From: CAZAMB01 sp964486335 | GTDB taxonomy: Bacteria > Planctomycetota > Phycisphaerae > UBA1845 | DNA length: 64,000 nucleotides | Reading direction: 5' to 3' | NCBI GenBank assembly: GCA_964486335.1 | Contig: CAZAMB010000019.1 | Coordinates: 1 to 64,000, forward strand | Shown here: in pieces, positions 45,044 to 53,860 of the stretch | Numbering within the stretch: position 1 is the first letter of the stretch | Layout of the letters: every line of letters begins with the position of its first letter | Notes under the pieces: model-generated | Seen by the model: only the letters and a program-made list of their open reading frames with translations | The model's database searches: none | Told to the model about the DNA's origin: nothing | Position numbers and translations under genes: made by a program

Positions 45044-45712
45044 TTAGTCGCGTTTTTCCTCATCGGGCGCGAAACGACCGTGGAAAGTTCCGGCGACGGC
45101 CCCCCGAATCCTGTCCAGAACCCGCTTCCAACGCGATCGAAGCGTGGATTCGGACATTCCCAGGGCGTTTCCAGCGTCAACCCAGCGCCGTGAAGTGATC
45201 GCCTCCAACTGCGAAAGAATGACTTTATCGGACTCTGGGAGATCAGCCAGTGCCGCCCGGAGGACGATGATCGATTCAAATTCCGTAGCCGCCGATTCCA
45301 CCGAATCAACCTTTCCATCGTCTCCTGCGCCCAGCTCGGAATCGCCAGGCATCGTCTCAAGAATCCCACGTTTCCGGGCTTGGCGAATCGCGGTCAATGT
45401 TTGAAACCGGGCAATCGCGGTCAGGTAGGCCGAAAGCGACTGCGTGCGCTTTTCAATGTCTCGACCAAACGAACGCAATACTCCGACCCAGGTATCCGAG
45501 GCGACGGTATCGAGCCATTGGGGGTCGCGAAGACATTGTCGCTTCGAACAGCGGTAAATCGTAAACCGAACCAGCCGGTCATATCGACCCATCAGGGTGT
45601 CAAGGGCCGCCCGATCTCCGGCCACTGCGGAGGTAAGGAGCGAATGGTCACTCGCCAAGTTGGAGTGTTCGTCTTGAATCACCCGACTTGGCTCGCCTTG
45701 TTCGGTGGGCAT
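45044..45712 (-). CDS. ECF-family RNA polymerase sigma factor
   Basis: 222 residues from the ATG at 45712. The frame extends to a GTG at 45730, but that codon lies between the -35 and -10 of a good promoter, so the later ATG is preferred and the transcript may be nearly leaderless. Region 2 is at about 30-100 (LMGRYDRLVRFTIYR, TWVGVLRSFGRD) and region 4 at about 155-205 (LPESDKVILSQLEAITSRRW, then the HTH ending GMSESTLRSRWKRVLDRIR). It directs core polymerase to alternative promoters. A linked membrane protein follows. Confidence 0.85.
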   Translation of the reverse strand: MPTEQGEPSRVIQDEHSNLASDHSLLTSAVAGDRAALDTLMGRYDRLVRFTIYRCSKRQCLRDPQWLDTVASDTWVGVLRSFGRDIEKRTQSLSAYLTAIARFQTLTAIRQARKRGILETMPGDSELGAGDDGKVDSVESAATEFESIIVLRAALADLPESDKVILSQLEAITSRRWVDAGNALGMSESTLRSRWKRVLDRIRGAVAGTFHGRFAPDEEKRD

Positions 45713-45717
45713 CAGGC

Positions 45718-45746
45718 CATTATCTGACACGGTCGGGGAGGGTCAA
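45718..45746 (-). promoter_or_regulatory. sigma-70-like promoter of the ECF sigma gene
   Basis: On the minus strand TTGACC (45746-45741), 17 bases, then ATAATG (45723-45718), or TAATGG with an 18-base spacer. The predicted start falls at about 45711, within a base or two of the ATG at 45712. Confidence 0.5.
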
Positions 45747-46137
45747 CCAATGTCGAGCAATGAGTGGTTTATTGAATAGGCGCGGGCCGATCATGATTGC
45801 CGCTGTTCATTCAAGTTTTTTGGCGGCGATAACAGGCCCTCTCATTCGAAAACAGATTCGAAAGTCAAGCGTTCCATCTGAGATCGTTGGAGTGGCCATG
45901 CGGTTTTGGCCGGGCGATTCCTCAGTATGACCGCATGAACATCCGCATTCGCGGCCAGGCTGCTGGTTTCAAATTCCGGCGCATCGAAGCCTCCCTGGCC
46001 GCGTTATCGCCGGGGCGGATGACCGGTTTCAGGGGCCGGGAGTCGTTGTCAATTGGCCGTTTGGCGTGGCACGAAATGGCGCATGACAAGCGAACTCCCG
46101 ACCCCGCGTTTTCCCCTCCGGTGGTTCACTCATCGCC
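45747..46137. other. intergenic region upstream of the sigma gene and downstream of the pseudopilin
   Basis: 391 bases between two minus-strand genes. Open frames are short and lack ribosome sites. I see no gene, repeat or clear terminator in it. Confidence 0.5.
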
Positions 46138-47280
46138 TTACTCGATGCTGCCGCCACCCGCCTTGGCCCGAGGTCGCAGTCGCCCATACCACATCGACCC
46201 GCGCACCTCATCAAAAGCCGACTTGTTGATTTCAAACGCCGAACCGGATTTCTTGTACGGACCGATGAAACCATCGGGCATATCGCTTTTGGGATTGGCC
46301 GGATCGCCGTAATAGCCCAGTTCTCCCCCGGTGTCGTAGACCTTGTCGGCGTGGCCGTCGGCGAACAGGACATTGGCATACCCCCCGATCGTATCGCCGC
46401 CCTTGGGACTGTGCAGCGGTGCGATGTCGTTGAACTCATGCCCCTTTCGCCCTGGGGTTCCCGTTACGGAACTATAATCCACGCTCATTCCGTCGGTGAA
46501 CGACTCGACCGTGAATTCTCCCACGCGAACCACCTCGCGACCGGCGAAGCGGTTGATCGCGTCGGCGTAGGCAACGGTGACCTCACTGTCTCCGGAATCG
46601 CCGGCACGGGCATCGCCCATGACGGCGATGCGATCCGGGGCGATCGGCGAATTGGACAGATGGCTGTCGGCGAGCGGACCGTCGCCGTCACGCGGGCACT
46701 TGGAGGGGTCGGTCGGGTCGCCGTTTGAATCGTAGCCGTCGGATGCGGTGGGATCGCCGCGAGAGAAGTGCCAGGTCGTGGCATAGTTCGTGTTGTAGCC
46801 TTTTTCCCAAAAATCGGCCGCTCCCTCGGAGTCGGAGGCCGGATCGAGCACGGGAACGACAGCCCGCCCGCCGTTGGACCCCCAACGTACGGGATTGTCG
46901 GATCCGGTCGCGGCGGCGCCGGTGTAGTCGGCGACCTTTTCGTTGATTTGCCAGCGATTGGACGGACACAGCATCTTCCCCGGAGTCGCAACCTTAAGAT
47001 TGATTACGTCGGCGACCCAGCCCACGTTGCGGACATCTCCGTCCCTGCGGTGGTCAAAGGCACCACTGCTCCGGGCCAGTCGCCGGTCCTGAGCTGCGTA
47101 AATTTCAAAGGCTGAGGAAAAAGTGCGCAAGTGCGAAGCACAAGCGGACCCTTTTGCGGCTTCCCGAGCCTTCGACAGCGAAGGCAGCAACATGGCGATC
47201 AAGAGCGCGATGATCGCGATGACCACCATGAGCTCCACCAGGGTGAATCCTGCCCTCGACGTTGATTTAACGGTGTGCAT
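46138..47280 (-). CDS. type II secretion/type IV pilin-like pseudopilin with H-x-D-G C-terminus
   Basis: 380 residues; AGGAG lies 7 bases before the ATG. The prepilin N-terminus is classical: a short basic leader MHTVKSTSRAG, cleavage before F, then FTLVELMVVIAIIALLIAML with Glu at +5. A globular domain with many Asp, Gly and Pro follows, ending in the planctomycete-type ANVLFADGHADKVYD (about 300). Proteins of this class are highly multiplied in Planctomycetota and are thought to be substrates of a PilD-type peptidase. No assembly genes are adjacent, so it probably joins a general system encoded elsewhere. Confidence 0.88.
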   Translation of the reverse strand: MHTVKSTSRAGFTLVELMVVIAIIALLIAMLLPSLSKAREAAKGSACASHLRTFSSAFEIYAAQDRRLARSSGAFDHRRDGDVRNVGWVADVINLKVATPGKMLCPSNRWQINEKVADYTGAAATGSDNPVRWGSNGGRAVVPVLDPASDSEGAADFWEKGYNTNYATTWHFSRGDPTASDGYDSNGDPTDPSKCPRDGDGPLADSHLSNSPIAPDRIAVMGDARAGDSGDSEVTVAYADAINRFAGREVVRVGEFTVESFTDGMSVDYSSVTGTPGRKGHEFNDIAPLHSPKGGDTIGGYANVLFADGHADKVYDTGGELGYYGDPANPKSDMPDGFIGPYKKSGSAFEINKSAFDEVRGSMWYGRLRPRAKAGGGSIE

Positions 47281-47729
47281 GTGCGTTCTCCTAGCATTTC
47301 AGTCCAAGACTTCCATTATCCGTGGGGTGGTCGACATCGCCCCCGCACGCATCGTCACGCGACAGGGTGCCTTGTTTGTGTTCGGGGTGTTCAAGATCGG
47401 CGTTAAATATCCGTTTAGCTCACATTAAAGACTTGCAAGGTGCGGTATCATCGCCGCGGTAGCTGTTGGTGCGTCGGGCTGGTGACGTGCGGGTCAGGAG
47501 AAGATACGGTCAGCGACGAGTGGATCGGGGGAGGACGGAGGAGACGATCTCTCACGCACAATGGAGCCTTCGCTTGGAGTCGACTCGGTTTTGGTGCCGC
47601 ATGTTCGACCCCCCTGTGTCCCCCCTTGGAATGGGGGGAGGCGACGGCCGAACCGCTTCACGAAAAGCAAGAATGATCCAGAAGGAATGCAAACCGCAAC
47701 GAGACGTACGGCTCAGGTTTCTCGCCTTG
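47281..47729. other. intergenic region with a strong hairpin
   Basis: 449 bases between two minus-strand genes. It must hold the pseudopilin promoter, which I could not place confidently. A perfect stem CCCCCC TTGGAAT GGGGGG lies at 47620-47638 with no T-run, so it is not an intrinsic terminator; its function is unknown. No gene is seen. Confidence 0.5.
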
Positions 47730-48494
47730 TTATTCCTGCGGCGGCTGCATGTTCTTGAGTTCGTCGCGCAGGCGGGCGGCGTCCTCGAAGCGTTCCTGCT
47801 CGACGGCGTCGCGAAGAGCCTTGCGCGTCAGCAACACCGATCCCTTGGGCACGCGACCGTTCAGTTCGGCCGCCAAGGCGCGGAGCATTTTGATTTCCTC
47901 GCAGCCGCTTGCCCGATCGGGATGACCCTGACCCTCGAAATGGGCCTTGATTTCGAGGATGCCGCGGTTGACGTGCGCGAGCGCGCTGGACGTCTCGTTT
48001 TCCTCCAGAGCCAGATAGGCGCTCGCTCGCGCCCGCATCATCAGGACATACGGCCGAAACTCCTCGAGCGCATTTCGGTCGTCGGCATCGAAAGCGTAGT
48101 CGCGGCAGTGGTCGAAAATCGCCAGACTATGCGCTGTGTCGCGCACGACATTGGCGAACTCTTCGAGCACAAAGAGCGCGATGTAGCGCCGATAAAAAAG
48201 CGACGCTTCGTTTCGCAGGGCTTCGCAGTCATTACGGGACAGTACGAATCCCAGGGGCGTTCCGTTGCGTTCCTGGTGTTTGGTCAGCCGGCGCAGATAG
48301 TAGTCCAGCGCCGTCTTGCAGCCGTGCGGACGGGCACCGTCGGGACGGCCTTCGGCCTCCATCTGGATGATGCCCAGCTCGACTCGCATCTGGATGCGGA
48401 CGGCGTCGTCGGTTCCGAGAATCTTGCGAACCGAGATTTTGTCGGGTTCGTACGGCCAGTCGCGCAGCGTTGCCTGCAAATCGATATATGACAT
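47730..48494 (-). CDS. UVR-motif (UvrB/UvrC) domain protein
   Basis: 254 residues from the ATG at 48494 (GGAG 6-8 bases upstream); the upstream extension to 48743 looks non-coding. Most of the protein is helical, with conserved SYIDLQATLRDWPYEPDKIS at the N-terminus, DYYLRRLTKHQERNGTPLGF and FDHCRDYAFDADDRNALEEFRPYVLMMR in the middle. The last 35 residues are a UVR motif (LTRKALRDAVEQERFEDAARL) of the kind that joins UvrB to UvrC and also occurs in McsA and ClpC-type stress proteins. It has no nuclease motif. This protein type is familiar from planctomycetes; the function is unknown. Confidence 0.78.
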   Translation of the reverse strand: MSYIDLQATLRDWPYEPDKISVRKILGTDDAVRIQMRVELGIIQMEAEGRPDGARPHGCKTALDYYLRRLTKHQERNGTPLGFVLSRNDCEALRNEASLFYRRYIALFVLEEFANVVRDTAHSLAIFDHCRDYAFDADDRNALEEFRPYVLMMRARASAYLALEENETSSALAHVNRGILEIKAHFEGQGHPDRASGCEEIKMLRALAAELNGRVPKGSVLLTRKALRDAVEQERFEDAARLRDELKNMQPPQE

Positions 48495-48907
48495 TGGCTC
48501 CGACCTCCCCTCGCGGCGGCGATTCCTCGAATCCCCCAAAGTGATCCTAGGCTTGCGAAAGTCTACAATCCAACCGGAGGCAATCGTGGCAATTTTCAAC
48601 TTGACCGGGTTCGGACGGCGCCGGGAACCGTCATTTGGGGACCGGCCGAAAAAGTGGCTGCTCGCCAACCAATTCAACGTCCGCATCGCCACTGCCCATT
48701 GGCTGTTCTCGGGCCGCCGCGCACTCGCTATTCGAAATACCACACCTTGTTTCCGTTACCAGATCGCACGATTTGACGCGGCTGCTCGAAGTGGGGAAGG
48801 TAACCGATGCCTTGGATTTGGGTCGGCCAACCGGTGGACGGTTTCGCCGGATTCAAAGTCATCACGGAACGGCCGAGTATTGCTTTCTAATCAACGAGGG
48901 TTTTTCC
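48495..48907. other. intergenic region between divergent UVR protein and S9 peptidase genes
   Basis: 413 bases. One open frame from a GTG at 48586 (GGAGG five bases before it) runs to 48948 and would encode 120 residues starting MAIFNLTGFG, but it overlaps the peptidase start and resembles nothing I know. Promoters for both genes should lie here; none is convincing. Confidence 0.45.
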
Positions 48908-51058
48908 ATGGTCAACATCATGAACCAAAAAAACAAGTGGAATGTTGAAGCGCCGGTCGGTCTTCGGCGGGCGAATCGATGGGGCCTGCAAACGCGAGTA
49001 TGTTACCGGCTCTTGCTAGCGGGATTGGTTACGGTCGCTGGGGCCGATTCCGCTCGAGGCGGCGAGTCCTTCACGCCCGAACATGTCGCCAAGCTGCGAT
49101 TCGTGACGTCCGCCGCCATTTCGCCTGACGGCGCGAACACGGCCTATACCCTCGCGGTACCGCGACGTCCGTACAAGGACGACGACGGACCGGCCTGGGT
49201 CGAATTGCACGTCATCGTCGGAAACGGAGCGTCGAAGCCTTTTGTGACGGGCGAGGTGAATGTCTCCGCCGTGCAATGGAAACCCGACGGCAGGGCCGTT
49301 TCCTTCCTTGCCAAGCGTGGCAAGGACAAGACCAAGTCGCTGTATGAAATCGCGATCGACGGAGGCGAAGCCCGCAACATTCTGACGTTCGACACCGACA
49401 TCAGCGACTACTCCTGGAGTCCGGACGGCTCACGCGTGGCCTTTCTTGCATCTGAAAAGGAAAGCAAGGAAGCGAAGGAGCAAAAAGAGAAGGGCTTCAA
49501 GCAGGAAATCTACGAAGAGGACTTGGAAAAGATTCGCGTCTGGATCGCGAAGCCGGGCGATGAAAACGCCAAGCCGCAGTCGCTCGACCTGCCGGGCACG
49601 CCGTCGGAACTGCACTGGAGTCCGGTTGGAGCATCGCTCGCGGTGGCTTTGGCCCCTTCCCCTTTGATCGACGACCACTACATGCGTCGCAAGCTCCACG
49701 TGTTCAACGCCGACAACGGAGCAATCGTGTCGAGTTTTCAAAACCCCGGAAAGATGGGTGCTGTGTCCTGGAGCCCCGACGGAAAGCGGCTCGCGATGAT
49801 CTCAGCGGCGGATATCAATGATCCTGCCGATGGCCGGCTTCTCATCGCCGACCCGGCTGACGGTTCGCTGCGAGACATCCTGCCCGATTACGAGGGTCAC
49901 GTGAAGTCCATTGCGTGGCAGGACGCAGACACGGTCATGTTTCTTGGCGACGAAGGCGTCTGGACGACCTTTGGCGAAATCGGACGCGAAGGCCAAAACC
50001 GAAAGACACATCTTCCGAAGGGCGGCGTCACCGCGTCAGAGTTCAGTGTTTCCCGCGACGGACAAAGTGTCGCGATGGTCATGGATTCGCCGCGGCATCC
50101 GTCCGAACTCTTCATCATGCGCCATGGCGACAAGGAGCCGAAACGAGTGACCGGTAGCAACCCCTGGTTGTCGGATATGAACTGGGCAAAACAGGAAGTC
50201 ATTACCCATAAAGCCCGCGACGGCGTTACGCTGGAAGGACTCCTGATTCGCCCGCTCAATGAGGAATCCGGGAAGCGCTATCCCCTTATCCTGCGCGTTC
50301 ACGGCGGCCCCGAGGCCCACGATCACAACGGCTGGTCGACCGGCTACGGCAATCCCGGCCAAGTCGCCGCCGCCAACGGGTATGCCGTTTTCTATCCGAA
50401 CTATCGCGGAAGCACGGGTCGCGGCGTGGCGTTTTCGAAGATGGGTCAGGGCGATCCGGCGGGCAAGGAGTTTGATGATCTGGTCGACGCCGTGGATCAC
50501 CTCATTTCGATGGGACTTGTGGACAAGGACAAGGTCGGCATCACCGGCGGATCATACGGCGGATACGCGACGGCCTGGTGCAGCACTTACTATTCCGAGC
50601 GCTTCGCTGCGGGCGTCATGTTCGTGGGCATCAGCAACAAGCTCTCCAAATCGGGAACAACGGATATCCCCGACGAAGAGGCGCTGGTTCACGCCCTGAA
50701 GCGACCGTGGGACGACTGGACGGGCTTTCTCGATCGTAGCCCGATTCGTCACGTCGAGAAAGCCAAAACGCCGCTGCTCATCATGCACGGCAAGGACGAT
50801 CCGCGCGTCCATCCCAGCCAGTCCATGGAATTGTATCGCCACCTCAAGACCTTGGGCCGCGTCCCCGTGCGGCTTGTTTTTTATCCAGGGGAAGGCCACG
50901 GCAATCGAAAGGCCGCCGCGCGATACGACTTTAACCTTCGAATGATGCAATGGTTCGATCATTATCTGAAAGGCCCCGGAGGCGATCCGCCTCCCTTCGA
51001 ACTTCGATATGGTTTGAAGCCCGAAACGTCGGAGAAAGAAGAACCGGCCGGGAGTTGA
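48908..51058 (+). CDS. S9-family prolyl oligopeptidase-like peptidase, exported
   Basis: 716 residues from the ATG at 48908 (GAGG about 9 bases upstream); the frame is open further upstream without export signal. A signal sequence lies at about 25-52 (LLLAGLVTVAGADSARGG). The beta-propeller (about 55-440) has repeated SPDG blades (YSWSPDGSRVAFLAS, VSWSPDGKRLAMIS) and a Lys/Glu-rich insertion near 190. The alpha/beta-hydrolase domain carries Ser in GGSYGGYAT (about 550), Asp in HGKDDPRVHP (about 635) and His in GEGHGNRK (about 665). It degrades short peptides, likely in the periplasm, and fits acylaminoacyl-peptidase or DPP-type members. Confidence 0.92.
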   Translation: MVNIMNQKNKWNVEAPVGLRRANRWGLQTRVCYRLLLAGLVTVAGADSARGGESFTPEHVAKLRFVTSAAISPDGANTAYTLAVPRRPYKDDDGPAWVELHVIVGNGASKPFVTGEVNVSAVQWKPDGRAVSFLAKRGKDKTKSLYEIAIDGGEARNILTFDTDISDYSWSPDGSRVAFLASEKESKEAKEQKEKGFKQEIYEEDLEKIRVWIAKPGDENAKPQSLDLPGTPSELHWSPVGASLAVALAPSPLIDDHYMRRKLHVFNADNGAIVSSFQNPGKMGAVSWSPDGKRLAMISAADINDPADGRLLIADPADGSLRDILPDYEGHVKSIAWQDADTVMFLGDEGVWTTFGEIGREGQNRKTHLPKGGVTASEFSVSRDGQSVAMVMDSPRHPSELFIMRHGDKEPKRVTGSNPWLSDMNWAKQEVITHKARDGVTLEGLLIRPLNEESGKRYPLILRVHGGPEAHDHNGWSTGYGNPGQVAAANGYAVFYPNYRGSTGRGVAFSKMGQGDPAGKEFDDLVDAVDHLISMGLVDKDKVGITGGSYGGYATAWCSTYYSERFAAGVMFVGISNKLSKSGTTDIPDEEALVHALKRPWDDWTGFLDRSPIRHVEKAKTPLLIMHGKDDPRVHPSQSMELYRHLKTLGRVPVRLVFYPGEGHGNRKAAARYDFNLRMMQWFDHYLKGPGGDPPPFELRYGLKPETSEKEEPAGS

Positions 51059-52000
51059 TGCATGTCACACGAACCATGGCCCGCTCGCTCTCAAGACTTC
51101 TTGCGAATCTCGATAGCGGCGTCCCCTGTGTCTTGTTTCGCCGCCGGGATGTGCCGAGGAGTGGGAGAGTCAAGAAAAAACTGCGAGTCTTCGAGCACCG
51201 TCGCGCGAAGATGGAACTCATCGTTCTTCCTACCGCATGCGACCCCGGACCATGCATCCGCGTCGGCCCGCATGCCACAGGGCTCGCGAATCTTCACTCC
51301 CGGCTCTCGGTGACACGCATATGTGACTCGCGCCGAGGGTCGCCTTTTTCATTCGCCCCGTACTCTGGCATGAGAACGCCGCAAATGGTGCGTGGAACTC
51401 ATTCCAGAACTTCGCGAGCCGCGAGATTCAGCCCTCGCAAACAGTCAGGTTTTTGCGACGTTCTACGGATTTGGAGTTGCTGCGAAACGCATTGGTTTCG
51501 ACTTTTGCACTCTTCGAAGCCAAGTAAACGCCGATATTGCCAGGGATTGCCTTCATGCTGCAAGAGTCTTGCGAACCCTCGCGTTTGAGCGCAATCGCAG
51601 CAATTCGTCACGCATGCAGTTACACCAACCTCACTGCGATGTCCGATCGGATGAACCGCGATACTCGGAACTGGGAATTTTTCTACGCCTCGAACGGACG
51701 ATCTGTGAATTGCTTGGCTGGCGTTCGGGATTTGCAAAAACAACACGCCGATCTAACACATTCTTAACGGTCTCACTATAGTGTGCCGGAGTCGCGTTTG
51801 GAGAAAAAACGGGTTCCTCAAACAGAATTGTCGCGGTTTTCGGCAGCTCTTACCCAAACGGAATCGGACCAGCTCCAACGTGCCAGGAACAGGTTCGGAC
51901 GGCGCAGTGATCCTGGTCTTACTTGCGTCGACGTAGCGTTTGACCGGGAGGCGTAATGTTCGGTTGCGGATTTCCTTGAGTAGATGAGGACCCTGGCGTC
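51059..52000. other. long intergenic region upstream of the porin-pst block
   Basis: 942 bases without a convincing gene. On the minus strand 51297-51091 a GTG frame of 68 codons (KIREPCGMRADADAW...) has a GGAG almost adjacent but no known relative. A Pho-type promoter candidate lies at 51753-51782 (separate entry). The stretch from about 51400 to 51800 is less GC-rich and carries decayed-looking sequence with a GCGAGCCGCGA block similar to one inside the element at 28266-28377. Confidence 0.5.
51753..51782 (+). promoter_or_regulatory. candidate Pho-type promoter upstream of porin and pst genes
   Basis: CTAAC at 51753-51757 and CTTAAC at 51763-51768 put two TAAC half-sites exactly 11 bases apart, the spacing of PhoB/PhoP direct repeats. 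TATAGT follows at 51777-51782, where the -10 of an activated promoter without a -35 would lie. The leader to the porin ATG would be about 210 bases. The match is short, so it is tentative. Confidence 0.35.
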
Positions 52001-53392
52001 ATGAAAATGTTCAATGATCAGAATCGACCATCCCGGCAATCCGGTCGGATTCAATGGAATCGCGAACTGCGATCATTGTTCGTGGCTTTTCTGTCCTTCA
52101 GCGGAGCCGCTTGCTTCGGACAGGATTCCACCGGCGCAAAGCCAGGTTCGAACCCAACTCCTGAGAAGAGTGCAAGTCCCGAGGCAACCACAGCTTCGGA
52201 AAAGCCCTTCGATCTTTGGACCCGCAAGCACCTCACCGGCGATTGGAACGGCCATCGCAAAGTGCTCGAAGAAAAAGGAATCACGCTGGAACTGTACTAC
52301 AACCAGCAATTTCAACAGAACTTCCGCGGCGGCCTGGATACGCACAACGGACATCGTTTTTCCGGCAGCTACGATCTCAACCTGAAGCTGGATTTCGAGA
52401 AAATGGGCTGGATGGAAGATGCAGGGTTTTATATTCGGGCAGCCAAGGGATCGTGGTCGGATGGCATCAATCCGAACAAGGTCGGTGCGATGTTCAACGT
52501 CAACAGCGACGCTGGAGACGACCAACCGATTTTCATCAACAAGTGGTGGCTTTGGAAGAAGTTTGCGGACGGCAAACTCGAGCTTCGGCTTGGTTTGTTG
52601 CAGACCAATAAGGACTTGTTCGACGTCAGCCTGTATGCAAATCACGAAGACAAGGATTTCCTGAATCGGCTTTCCATCCGCAACGCCACCGTCCCTCATC
52701 GCACCGGAAACGGTATCTTTCTTAAGTTCGAACCTGTGAATTGGTTTTATACACAGATTGCCGCCGTCGACGCCGATCACCAGGCCCGAACGACAGGCTG
52801 GGACACGGCCTTTCATGAGCGGACGTGGTTTGCGGGATTCTGGGAGGCCGGGTTTACGCCCAAATGGGAATCGAGCAAGGGTCCGATGCCCGGTCGATAC
52901 CGAATCGGCGTCTGGTACGATCCGCGAACGAAGACGCTGTTTCGAAATGCATTGGGCGGTCGGCGTCGCGCCGAAACCAATGATGGTGACGCGGGCTACT
53001 ACCTCGGCCTGGACCAAATGGTTTGGAAGGAAAACGACAACGCAAAGGACCAACAGGGGCTCGGGCTTTTCGCAAGATACGGTCATGCCCGCGCGGACCG
53101 CAATCGAGTGGACGATTCCTGGCAGTTGGGAGCCTCTTACCGCGGAGCGATTCCGACGCGCGACGACGACGTCGTGGCGTTTTCGGTCGCGCAAGGCATC
53201 CAGTCGGAACGGTATCGCGACGAGATTCGGCGACTCGCGGATCGAGAGACAGTTTACGAGTTGTATTATGCCATGCAGGTAACACCGTGGATGATCGTGT
53301 CGCCGGATCTTCAGTTCATAACAAACCCCGGCGGGGACAAGAACGATCGAGATGCGATCGTCGGCGGGATTCGGGTACGAATCATTTTTTAA
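52001..53392 (+). CDS. OprB-type carbohydrate-selective porin
   Basis: 463 residues. The signal sequence is preceded by a long polar N-terminus (residues 1-24) and ends near GAACFGQ (about 41). A Pro/Ser/Thr-rich spacer follows, then the OprB family start FDLWTRKHLTGDWNGHRKVLEEKGI (from about residue 70) and alternating beta strands rich in aromatics to the C-terminal GGIRVRIIF, which ends in Phe like other outer-membrane barrels. OprB porins usually pass sugars. Here the next genes are pstS to phoU, so phosphate or phosphate-ester uptake is a reasonable inference. Confidence 0.88.
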   Translation: MKMFNDQNRPSRQSGRIQWNRELRSLFVAFLSFSGAACFGQDSTGAKPGSNPTPEKSASPEATTASEKPFDLWTRKHLTGDWNGHRKVLEEKGITLELYYNQQFQQNFRGGLDTHNGHRFSGSYDLNLKLDFEKMGWMEDAGFYIRAAKGSWSDGINPNKVGAMFNVNSDAGDDQPIFINKWWLWKKFADGKLELRLGLLQTNKDLFDVSLYANHEDKDFLNRLSIRNATVPHRTGNGIFLKFEPVNWFYTQIAAVDADHQARTTGWDTAFHERTWFAGFWEAGFTPKWESSKGPMPGRYRIGVWYDPRTKTLFRNALGGRRRAETNDGDAGYYLGLDQMVWKENDNAKDQQGLGLFARYGHARADRNRVDDSWQLGASYRGAIPTRDDDVVAFSVAQGIQSERYRDEIRRLADRETVYELYYAMQVTPWMIVSPDLQFITNPGGDKNDRDAIVGGIRVRIIF

Positions 53393-53429
53393 ATTGGGCT
53401 TTACGAACAGTTAATGAAAGGCGGTTAAA

Positions 53430-53636
53430 ATGTCAATGAGAGGTTCAACGTGGTGCTCTCGAATGGGCAGAATCATGGCGATTACGGTACCCGGAATGGC
53501 GTTGTGGGGGACGAGTTGCGCGACGGATGTTCGCCATGCGATCGTCTCGGCCGGGTTGGATTTCGTGGAAGGTACCGCGGGAACCGTTCTCGAAACGGTT
53601 TTCCCGATTGAGGACTTTCTTGACGGCGGCAACTGA
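53430..53636 (+). CDS. small exported protein between porin and pstS
   Basis: 68 residues; AAAGG lies about 9 bases before the ATG. The N-terminus is a signal peptide (MGRIMAITVPGMALWGTSC) ending in a Cys with a weak lipobox (GTSC). The mature part is short and amphipathic: ATDVRHAIVSAGLDFVEGTA, then GTVLETVFPIEDFLDGGN. Similar small proteins with a DVR..VV.AGLDFV..TA core seem familiar from planctomycete genomes, but I cannot name the family. It lies 37 bases after the porin stop, so it is probably in the same transcript. Confidence 0.62.
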   Translation: MSMRGSTWCSRMGRIMAITVPGMALWGTSCATDVRHAIVSAGLDFVEGTAGTVLETVFPIEDFLDGGN

Positions 53637-53860
53637 CGAACGCGGATCATGGCAATCTGCACGGGAATCGCCATCGTACATAGACGTGAGAGATCGATGT
53701 CTATGCCGCCCAACCGCGAGAACCAAGCGGACAGACGTTTGAGCTTGATTGGTCGTTTCCGCCGGCCGGGAAGTTCAAGCAGCAAGCAACTGCGTTTCCC
53801 ATTGAGGATGGGCGTGATGATGAAAAACGAAATGGAGCAACGAGAGAGGATCATATCCGG

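Noticed and set aside
48586..48948. 120-codon plus-strand frame with GGAGG before a GTG
   Set aside because: It runs into the S9 peptidase gene in another frame, and the second half is low-complexity; evidence is too weak.
51091..51297. 68-codon minus-strand frame from GTG
   Set aside because: A GGAG is present but overlaps the start codon region, and the product matches nothing; kept only as a note in the intergenic entry.
52073..53194. 373-codon minus-strand open frame
   Set aside because: It is antisense to the OprB porin and has no domain features.
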